Assembly: GCA_937901465.1 (NCBI GenBank)
Contig: CALGTU010000070.1
Coordinates: forward strand, 1-11,840
Length of the DNA stretch: 11,840 nucleotides
Reading direction: 5' to 3'
Source: an uncultured Clostridia bacterium
Lineage (GTDB): Bacteria > Bacillota > Clostridia > Oscillospirales > Ruminococcaceae
The notes below the pieces were generated by a model. The model was not told the origin of the DNA. It ran no database searches and saw only the letters and a list, made by a program, of their open reading frames with translations. Position numbers and translations under genes: made by a program. Position 1 is the first letter of the stretch. Each line of letters starts with the position of its first letter. Below are positions 7,237-11,840 of this stretch, piece by piece.

Positions 7237-7268
7237 AAAAAAATCCCTGCCGGTTTGAAACGGCAGGG
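7237..7268 (-). terminator. Intrinsic terminator of the XRE regulator gene
   Basis: Read leftward, CCCTGCCG (7261-7268) pairs with CGGCAGGG (7245-7252) to make an eight-base-pair, GC-rich stem. It is followed by one A and seven Ts (7237-7243). This is a textbook intrinsic terminator in the minus direction, ending the regulator transcript about 90-120 bases after its stop and 14 bases before the -35 of the apbE promoter. There is no T-run on the plus strand, so it is one-directional. Confidence 0.88.
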
Positions 7269-7295
7269 CAAACAAAATAAAGAGGATTTAATTCA

Positions 7296-7308
7296 TGTCG
7301 TTACGACA
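7296..7308. repeat. Perfect 5-3-5 inverted repeat TGTCG-TTA-CGACA
   Basis: The arms TGTCG and CGACA are exact reverse complements around TTA. It lies eight bases upstream of the -35 of the plus-strand promoter at 7317 and in the 3' untranslated region of the regulator transcript. It could be a protein-binding site, but no second copy was seen in the window. Confidence 0.45.
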
Positions 7309-7316
7309 ATAATTTA

Positions 7317-7345
7317 TTGATTTATGGAAAAAAATATGGTATAAT
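7317..7345 (+). promoter_or_regulatory. Strong plus-strand promoter pointing into the regulator gene
   Basis: TTGATT (7317-7322), 17 bases, then a perfect TATAAT (7340-7345). The predicted start near 7352 is three bases before the end of the XRE gene, which lies on the opposite strand. No plus-strand gene follows within the next kilobase, so any transcript would be antisense to the regulator mRNA. Promoter quality is high on paper, but A/T-rich DNA gives such matches by chance. Confidence 0.5.
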
Positions 7346-7354
7346 ACTATGTGG

Positions 7355-8050
7355 TTATTTTTTGATATCGTTGAGCGACTGTATTTTTGATTCGCTGTTT
7401 TTGACGAGATTGAGAAGCGATGAGGCATAACTTGGAAATTCTTCTGAAAGAGTTTTTGATGTTATCAAAGGACTTGTATCTTCGTCGGCACAGTCGTTTT
7501 CGGCGATGTTTATTCCCTTCGCGGCAGCTGTTGCTATTGATTCTGATATTCCCATAGCGGCAGAAGCACCGTTTGAAGCAAGAATTTCAGGAACTGTGAA
7601 GAAAAGCTGGTCGTTTCTGGGATTTGCTATATACGCTACTCTGAACATTCTGTAAATCGCAAGCATTATGAAGTTTGATGTTTCTTTTATGAGTGTCTGG
7701 CTTCCTGTTTTCTGAACAAGCGAGAAGAGAATGTTGAGTGAATTGACGATGAGTTTTTTGTTGAAAGAAATCATAACTCCGTCAGTTTTGATATTTCCCT
7801 CGGCTTCGGGAATATCGCTATAGGATATCGTCTTTCCCGCAGGGTCGGGTGAACGTCCTAAAAGATAATCGCAGGATACACCATAATAATCGGCGGCTTT
7901 TACAAGAAATTCGAGACCGCATTCGCGTATTCCTTTTTCATAATGCGAAAGGAGAGCCTGGGATACTCCGAGGTCGCTTGCGGCGTTTTTCTGACTGATA
8001 TTTCTTTCTTTACGCAAAAGCGTAATTATTCTCGGAAAATCGGAATTCAA
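7355..8050 (-). CDS. XRE-family (Cro/CI-type) transcriptional regulator
   Basis: The 231-residue protein has an N-terminal helix-turn-helix (about residues 7-62): PRIITLLRKERNISQKNAA, then LGVSQALLSHYEKGIREC with the recognition helix around 30-38, ending in DYYGVSCDYLLGRS, the usual close of this domain. The C-terminal 160 residues form a mostly helical region (NSLNILFSLVQKTG, NFIMLAIYRMFRVAYIA) that I do not recognise; it may serve dimerisation or ligand sensing. The start is taken as TTG at 8050, preceded by GGGGGG seven bases upstream (8058-8063). A TTG at 8065 has no ribosome-binding site. It has its own promoter with two candidate operators and a strong terminator. Its target is not shown by the sequence; autoregulation is likely. 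Confidence 0.88.
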   Translation of the reverse strand: MNSDFPRIITLLRKERNISQKNAASDLGVSQALLSHYEKGIRECGLEFLVKAADYYGVSCDYLLGRSPDPAGKTISYSDIPEAEGNIKTDGVMISFNKKLIVNSLNILFSLVQKTGSQTLIKETSNFIMLAIYRMFRVAYIANPRNDQLFFTVPEILASNGASAAMGISESIATAAAKGINIAENDCADEDTSPLITSKTLSEEFPSYASSLLNLVKNSESKIQSLNDIKK

Positions 8051-8075
8051 ACCTTCGCCCCCCAACGTGTTGAAA

Positions 8076-8088
8076 TTACATTTTGTAT
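8076..8088. promoter_or_regulatory. Candidate operator 2, TTACA-TTT-TGTAT
   Basis: This repeats the spacing and nearly the sequence of the site at 8143-8155 with one arm mismatch. It lies in the transcribed leader of the regulator gene. The two sites are 67 bases apart centre to centre. Two related copies flanking the start site strengthen the case that both are real operators. Confidence 0.4.
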
Positions 8089-8127
8089 TTTATCCGAAAA
8101 ATATTATTTCGAATTAACGTATTGTAA

Positions 8128-8156
8128 ATTATAGCCTATTCCTTACAGTTTGTAAA
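8128..8156 (-). promoter_or_regulatory. Sigma-A promoter of the XRE regulator
   Basis: On the minus strand TTTACA (8151-8156), 17 bases, then a perfect TATAAT (8128-8133). Transcription would begin near 8121 and give a leader of about 70 bases. The -35 is overlapped by the inverted repeat at 8143-8155, which is where an autorepressor would bind. Confidence 0.78.
8143..8155. promoter_or_regulatory. Candidate operator 1, TTACA-GTT-TGTAA
   Basis: A perfect 5-3-5 inverted repeat (TTACA and TGTAA around GTT) covers most of the -35 and part of the spacer of the regulator's promoter. Size and symmetry suit a dimeric XRE-family protein. The regulator's own product is the natural candidate ligand, but this is inferred from position only. 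Confidence 0.5.
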
Positions 8157-8219
8157 GGGAGAAACCTCAAAAAAAGTCGATAAAAGTTTTATTCGAGTTT
8201 TGGCTATTTTGCTTGATTT

Positions 8220-8241
8220 TTTCAACATTTGAATGTTGAAA
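8220..8241. repeat. Perfect ten-base-pair hairpin in the divergent intergenic region
   Basis: TTTCAACATT (8220-8229) and AATGTTGAAA (8232-8241) are exact reverse complements separated by TG. A few flanking bases can extend the stem (TGA with TCA) past a bulge. Neither strand shows a convincing T-run right after it, so a terminator is unlikely. It could be an operator or part of a structured RNA. Confidence 0.45.
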
Positions 8242-8248
8242 TCAATAT

Positions 8249-8283
8249 GTGGCTGAGGGGAACACAAGATGTTGTGGAGCTAC
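8249..8283 (+). other. Nested stem-loop, possible structured RNA element
   Basis: An outer stem GUGGCU (8249-8254) with AGCUAC (8278-8283), including one G-U pair, encloses an inner stem CACAA (8263-8267) with UUGUG (8272-8276) and loop GAUG. The internal loop is lopsided, GAGGGGAA on one side and a single G on the other. The G-U pair would be an A-C mismatch on the minus strand, so a plus-strand RNA is favoured. I recognise no known riboswitch or RNA family in it. The rest of 8157-8340 shows no gene. Confidence 0.3.
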
Positions 8284-8339
8284 GGGAAAATAAGGGCTTA
8301 GGGAGAAAAAGTTTTCAAGAAAGTGAAATTTTACAGAAA

Positions 8340-8368
8340 ATGTCAATTTTTTATACTTTTTGTATAAT
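8340..8368 (+). promoter_or_regulatory. Probable promoter of the histidine phosphatase gene
   Basis: A perfect TATAAT (8363-8368) is preceded at 17 bases by ATGTCA (8340-8345), a four-of-six match to TTGACA. The start would lie near 8375, about 25 bases before the ATG and just upstream of the ribosome-binding site AAAGGAA. The -35 is weak, so an activator or an upstream start is possible. Confidence 0.5.
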
Positions 8369-8400
8369 TTTATATAAAAATAACTGAAAGGAAATGCAGT

Positions 8401-9054
8401 ATGAAAAATTACAGATTAGTTGTTATAAGACACGGGCATACTGAAGGTAATGAAACCGCGAGATATATAGGAAAAACGGACATTCCGCTTTCTAAGAACG
8501 GGATTTCTGAAATCGAAAATATAGCAAAGGAATTTGAATATCCTTATGTTGAAAAGGTTTATTCAAGTCCGACACTTCGCTGTATACAGACGGCTAGAAT
8601 ACTTTTTCCCGATACGGAGCTTGTTACTCTTGATGGAATGAGAGAGCTTGATTTCGGTAAATTTGAAAACAAATCGGTTGAAGAACTCATTGATCTTCCC
8701 GAATACAAGGAATGGCTTAAGGGCGGGCTTGACAATGATGCTCACGGTGGAGAAACAATAAGAGAAATGATAGGCAGAACTGTTGCTGCTATAAACGATA
8801 TTTTAGAAGATATGATGTCGATGGAAATATACGACGCGGCGGTTGTTACACACTCAGGAATCATAATGAATATGCTTTCATGTTTCGGACTTCCGAGAAT
8901 GGAGCCTATGAAGTTTGCCTGTGATGTCGGAGAGGGATATGTTATTGCATTCAACCTTCAGATGTGGCAGACGGGCGGAGTTTTTGAGATAATGGGAAAG
9001 GTTCCTGTTCCTAAAGATTCGGAAGAGGAATTCTCTGAAAACGAAGAAGATTAA
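8401..9054 (+). CDS. Histidine phosphatase superfamily protein (phosphoglycerate mutase-like)
   Basis: The 217-residue protein belongs to the branch-1 histidine phosphatases, which form a phosphohistidine intermediate. The catalytic motif is RHGHTEGN (10-17) with nucleophile His11; most relatives have Glu or Gln where this has His13. Other expected residues are present: LSKNG (30-34), SSPTLRCIQTA with Arg60, acidic Glu82 in MRELDFGKFE, and the second histidine His151 in VVTHSG. The C-terminus ends in a short acidic tail. The substrate cannot be told; phosphoglycerate mutase, alpha-ribazole phosphatase (CobC) and broad phosphatases share these motifs, and no cobalamin genes lie nearby. The ATG at 8401 has AAAGGAA ten bases upstream. 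Likely first gene of a plus-strand unit with the membrane protein and tex. Confidence 0.9.
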   Translation: MKNYRLVVIRHGHTEGNETARYIGKTDIPLSKNGISEIENIAKEFEYPYVEKVYSSPTLRCIQTARILFPDTELVTLDGMRELDFGKFENKSVEELIDLPEYKEWLKGGLDNDAHGGETIREMIGRTVAAINDILEDMMSMEIYDAAVVTHSGIIMNMLSCFGLPRMEPMKFACDVGEGYVIAFNLQMWQTGGVFEIMGKVPVPKDSEEEFSENEED

Positions 9055-9073
9055 GTGATAGAAAAAATAATTG

Positions 9074-9082
9074 AAAGGAGGT
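9074..9082 (+). promoter_or_regulatory. Perfect Shine-Dalgarno without a normal start codon behind it
   Basis: AAAGGAGGT is fully complementary to the 16S rRNA tail. No ATG, GTG or TTG lies within the next 40 bases in any frame; the first ATG, at 9129, is 46 bases away. The codon at normal distance is ATA (9090-9092, eight bases after the site), in frame with the following long reading frame. This site decides the start chosen for the next gene. Confidence 0.8.
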
Positions 9083-9089
9083 AAATTCC

Positions 9090-9920
9090 ATAAAAATTTC
9101 TGAAATAAAAAAATCGGCTTTAAGGAGAATGAACGATTGCTTTCCGCAGGTTCTCATGGTTATGGTGATAACGCTTACCGCGCATCTGATTTTTGCTCTT
9201 GCGGAGTTTGCATTGTTGAATTTTCTTGATATGAAAGGGAAAGAAATTTTCTCTGAAATGCCATCGGAAACTACAGTTATTCTTATAACAAGCATTATAA
9301 GAACATTTGCTGAATTTGTGGTTTTATCTCCGATAACCGTCGGAACGGCATGGTGGTTACTACATTGTGTGAGAGGCGAAAATACAAATGTAGGGTTTAT
9401 CCTGATTTGTTTTTCGAATATGAAAATATATTTCCGTTCGGTTATTCTCAGAATGCTTGTATGGACGATAAAACTGCTTATTGCAATACCGCTTGTTCTC
9501 TGCGCTTATATAGAATATGCACTTATAACAGCTTTTGCAGATGAGAGCTATCGTGGCGGAACATATATCGCACTTATCATATGCTGTACGCTGATATTCA
9601 TATGTATCGGACTTATATATATATGGGTTGTTACGGATTTTTCACTTGTGAATTTTATCTTTACGATGAATCCTGATGACAAGATGATAAACATAATAAA
9701 GAAATCGATAAACGCTATGAAACGTCAGAAAACGAAGCTGATAAAACTTGTTTGTTCGTTTCTGGGTTGGATTTTCACTATTCCGTTTGTGTTTCCGTTA
9801 TTCTTTGCGGTACCTTATGCGTCGCTGAGTTATGCGACTGTAATAGACGAAATCATAGAAAAGGAAATAAGAAAAAATACAGACGATATGTTCAATAAAA
9901 AAACAATAGCGAGAAAGTAA
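9090..9920 (+). CDS. DUF975-like polytopic membrane protein, apparent AUA start
   Basis: From ATA at 9090 the frame reads (M)KISEIKKSALRRMNDCF, a charged amphipathic N-terminus as seen in DUF975-family proteins, and continues for 276 residues. About six hydrophobic segments follow. The middle holds GTAWWLLHCVRGENTNVGFI and the C-terminal part KKSINAMKRQKTKLIKLVCS then FLGWIF and PYASLSYATVIDE; both resemble the RGE/F and S..M.G.K..F.L.LSF.GW...PY pattern of DUF975. Function of that family is unknown. The conventional start would be ATG at 9129, which has AAGGAGA only one base before it, too close to act, and would lose the conserved N-terminus. It ends 19 bases before tex. Family call is moderate; coding status is secure. 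Confidence 0.72.
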   Translation: MKISEIKKSALRRMNDCFPQVLMVMVITLTAHLIFALAEFALLNFLDMKGKEIFSEMPSETTVILITSIIRTFAEFVVLSPITVGTAWWLLHCVRGENTNVGFILICFSNMKIYFRSVILRMLVWTIKLLIAIPLVLCAYIEYALITAFADESYRGGTYIALIICCTLIFICIGLIYIWVVTDFSLVNFIFTMNPDDKMINIIKKSINAMKRQKTKLIKLVCSFLGWIFTIPFVFPLFFAVPYASLSYATVIDEIIEKEIRKNTDDMFNKKTIARK

Positions 9921-9939
9921 TTTTACGGAGGTTGGAAAA

Positions 9940-11840
9940 ATGGATATCAACAAGACTCTTGCGACGGAATTCAAACTTCGACAGGAACAGATTGATAATA
10001 CTGTTTCGCTTATCGACGACGGAAAGACAATTCCGTTTATCGCACGATACAGAAAGGAAATGACAGGTTCTTTAGATGATCAGATTTTAAGACAGATTTT
10101 CGACAGACTGACATATCTTCGTAATCTTGAAAAGAGAAAGGAAGAAGTTGTTTCTTCAATTACAGAGCAGGAAAAAATGACAGACGAAATTGCTGCGGCT
10201 ATTGAAAAGGCTGTTACTCTTGTTGAAGTTGAAGATATCTATCGTCCTTTCAAGCCAAAGAGAAAGACAAGAGCGTCTGTTGCGAGAGAAAGAGGTCTTG
10301 AACCCCTTTCTGTTTACATAATGCTTCAGAATACAAATGCCGAACCTGAAAAGGAAGCGGAAAAATTTGTTGACGCTGAAAAGGAAATCCCTGATGTTGC
10401 GGCTGCTTTACAGGGTGCTATGGACATTATCGCCGAAGATATTTCTGATGATGCGGCTTTAAGAAAAACTCTTCGTGAACTTTATTTCAGAAAGGGAACA
10501 ATTTCTTCAAAAGCGGCTGATGAAGAGGCGGAAAGTGTTTATACAAACTATTATGATTATTCAGAACCTGTAAACAAGATTGCGGGACACAGAGTTCTTG
10601 CTCTTGACAGAGGCGAAAAGGAAGATTTTCTTAAGGTTTCTGTTGCTGTTGCGGGAGATGAAGCAGAAAAGGTTGTATGCGACAAATATGTCAAGAATCA
10701 GAGCGTTGCGGCAGGATATGTAAAGCTTGCGGCGGAAGATGGTTTTAAAAGACTTATTGCTCCTTCGATAGAAAGAGAAATCAGAGCGGAACTTACTGCT
10801 AATGCGGCGGAACAGGCGATAAAGGTGTTTTCATCGAATTTAAGACAGCTTCTTATGCAACCGCCCGTTAAGGACTCGGTTACATTGGGTCTTGACCCAG
10901 GATACAGAACGGGTTGTAAGCTTGCGGTTGTTGACGGAACGGGAAAGGTTCTTGATACGGGAGTTGTTTACATAACAACGGGTGAAAAGAACAAGATAGA
11001 ACAGGGTAAGGTTATTGTAAGAAAGCTTATTGAAAAATACGGTGTTACTGTTGTTTCGATAGGAAACGGAACTGCATCGAGAGAATCGGAAAGCTTTATA
11101 GCATCGCTTTTAAAGGAAATTCCCGCAAAGGTTTCTTATATGGTAGTTTCTGAAGCGGGCGCTTCGGTTTATTCGGCATCTAAACTTGCGGCGGAAGAAT
11201 TCCCCGAATACGATGTTTCGCTTCGTAGTGCGGTTTCTATCGCAAGAAGACTTCAGGATCCCTTGGCTGAACTTGTTAAAATCGACCCAAAGGCGATAGG
11301 CGTTGGTCAGTATCAGCACGATATGCCGAAAGCGAGAATGGACGAAGCACTTTCGGGCGTTGTTGAAGATTGTGTAAACGGAGTTGGTGTTGACCTTAAC
11401 ACAGCATCACATTCTCTTCTTTCACACATAGCTGGTATCAATTCATCTGTTGCGAAGAATATCGTTGCATACAGAGAAGAAAACGGAAGTTTTACTGACA
11501 GAAAAGAACTTCTTAAGGTTGCTAAACTCGGTAAAAAGGCTTATGAACAGTGTGCGGGATTTTTAAGAATTTCGGGCGGTAAAAATCCGCTTGACAACAC
11601 TGCTGTTCACCCTGAAAGCTATGACGCCGCAAAGAAGCTTTTGGACGAATGTGGATTCAAGCTTGCTGATATAAAGGCGGGTGCGGATAAGATAGCTGAC
11701 AAGGCGGAAGAAATCGGATACAACAGACTTTCTGACGATACGGGAGTCGGTATTCCTACACTCAAAGACATTGTAAAGGAACTTCAGAAACCGGGACGTG
11801 ACCCGCGTGATGAACTTCCTGCACCACTTCTTCGCAGTGG
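9940..11840 (+). CDS. tex: Transcription accessory protein Tex (RNA-binding), 3' end cut
   Basis: Tex is a conserved cytoplasmic nucleic-acid-binding protein, related to eukaryotic Spt6, with an effect on transcription and stress tolerance. The 633 codons present include the N-terminal helical region (IPFIARYRKEMTGSLDDQ, about 35-52; VEDIYRPFKPKRKTRA, about 96-111) and the YqgF/RNase H-like domain starting at LDPGYRTGCKLAVVD (318-332). They continue with SIGNGTASRESE (about 374), EAGASVYSASKLAAEEFPEY (about 404) and SIARRLQDPLAELVKIDP, then GVGQYQHDM. The helix-hairpin-helix part follows (about 485-530). The C-terminal S1 domain lies beyond the window. GGAGG is eight bases before the ATG. It follows the membrane protein by 19 bases, so co-transcription is likely. 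Confidence 0.95.
   Translation, partial: MDINKTLATEFKLRQEQIDNTVSLIDDGKTIPFIARYRKEMTGSLDDQILRQIFDRLTYLRNLEKRKEEVVSSITEQEKMTDEIAAAIEKAVTLVEVEDIYRPFKPKRKTRASVARERGLEPLSVYIMLQNTNAEPEKEAEKFVDAEKEIPDVAAALQGAMDIIAEDISDDAALRKTLRELYFRKGTISSKAADEEAESVYTNYYDYSEPVNKIAGHRVLALDRGEKEDFLKVSVAVAGDEAEKVVCDKYVKNQSVAAGYVKLAAEDGFKRLIAPSIEREIRAELTANAAEQAIKVFSSNLRQLLMQPPVKDSVTLGLDPGYRTGCKLAVVDGTGKVLDTGVVYITTGEKNKIEQGKVIVRKLIEKYGVTVVSIGNGTASRESESFIASLLKEIPAKVSYMVVSEAGASVYSASKLAAEEFPEYDVSLRSAVSIARRLQDPLAELVKIDPKAIGVGQYQHDMPKARMDEALSGVVEDCVNGVGVDLNTASHSLLSHIAGINSSVAKNIVAYREENGSFTDRKELLKVAKLGKKAYEQCAGFLRISGGKNPLDNTAVHPESYDAAKKLLDECGFKLADIKAGADKIADKAEEIGYNRLSDDTGVGIPTLKDIVKELQKPGRDPRDELPAPLLRS

Noticed and set aside
8051..8065. 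TTG at 8065 as start of the XRE regulator
   Set aside because: No ribosome-binding site upstream, and it would place the G-run inside the coding sequence. Starting at 8050 gives the usual MNSDFPRI opening with the G-run at seven bases.
8262..8277. ACACAAGATGTTGTGG resembles a single NrdR box
   Set aside because: About 13 of 16 positions fit, but NrdR uses two boxes at fixed spacing in front of ribonucleotide reductase genes. No second box and no nrd gene are present, and an RNA stem explains the symmetry equally well.
8247..8387. 46-codon plus-strand reading frame beginning MWLRGTQDVVEL
   Set aside because: No ribosome-binding site in front, it runs through the -35 and -10 of the next gene's promoter, and the last third is plain A/T-rich intergenic DNA. 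The product matches nothing I recognise.
9011..9295. Minus-strand frame across the phosphatase/membrane protein junction
   Set aside because: It overlaps two better supported plus-strand genes, lacks a recognisable domain and has no promoter or ribosome-binding site.
9129..9920. ATG at 9129 as start of the membrane protein
   Set aside because: The AAGGAG next to it is only about one base from the ATG, while a perfect Shine-Dalgarno fits the in-frame ATA at 9090, and the shorter form would lose the charged N-terminus typical of the family.

Overview
The window reads as a chromosomal piece of a low-GC, flagellated, anaerobic Firmicute of the class Clostridia, probably Oscillospiraceae/Ruminococcaceae-like. 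The family is an inference; the class rests on a clostridial-type rnfCDGEAB order, a flagellin behind a sigma-28 promoter, strong Shine-Dalgarno sites and the general style of the proteins. No transposase, integrase, CRISPR array, tRNA or rRNA was seen. Nothing here looks like a clearly new multi-gene system; the most interesting signals are regulatory ones between genes.

Left part (1-7223, all minus strand). An apparent nine-gene operon runs leftward from a good sigma-A promoter at 7195-7223. Its order is apbE (FMN transferase lipoprotein), a NusG domain II protein, a Gx-transporter-like membrane protein, then rnfC, rnfD, rnfG, rnfE, rnfA and rnfB. The genes overlap or lie within about 25 bases of each other, and an A/T-rich hairpin terminator at 319-349 closes the unit. 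Just beyond it a near-consensus sigma-28 promoter (281-307) starts the flagellin gene, whose first 66 codons are in the window. Its leader has a hairpin with GGA in the loop and a second GGA in the ribosome-binding site, the layout expected for CsrA control.

Middle part (7224-8400). A minus-strand XRE-family regulator (7355-8050) has its own sigma-A promoter, two similar TTACA-N3-TGTAW inverted repeats and a strong terminator that insulates it from the apbE promoter. A near-consensus plus-strand promoter lies just past its stop codon and points into the gene, so antisense transcription is possible. The stretch 8157-8340 holds no convincing gene but does hold a strong hairpin and a nested stem-loop.

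Right part (8401-11840, plus strand). A histidine phosphatase, a DUF975-like polytopic membrane protein and the transcription accessory protein Tex (cut by the window end) follow each other and may be co-transcribed. The membrane protein appears to begin at an AUA codon behind a perfect Shine-Dalgarno sequence.

How the genes fit together: Rnf is a membrane complex that couples reduced-ferredoxin:NAD+ electron transfer to ion pumping. ApbE attaches FMN to RnfG and RnfD, so maturation factor and targets share one transcript. The ion gradient made by Rnf would power transport and possibly the flagellum encoded next door.
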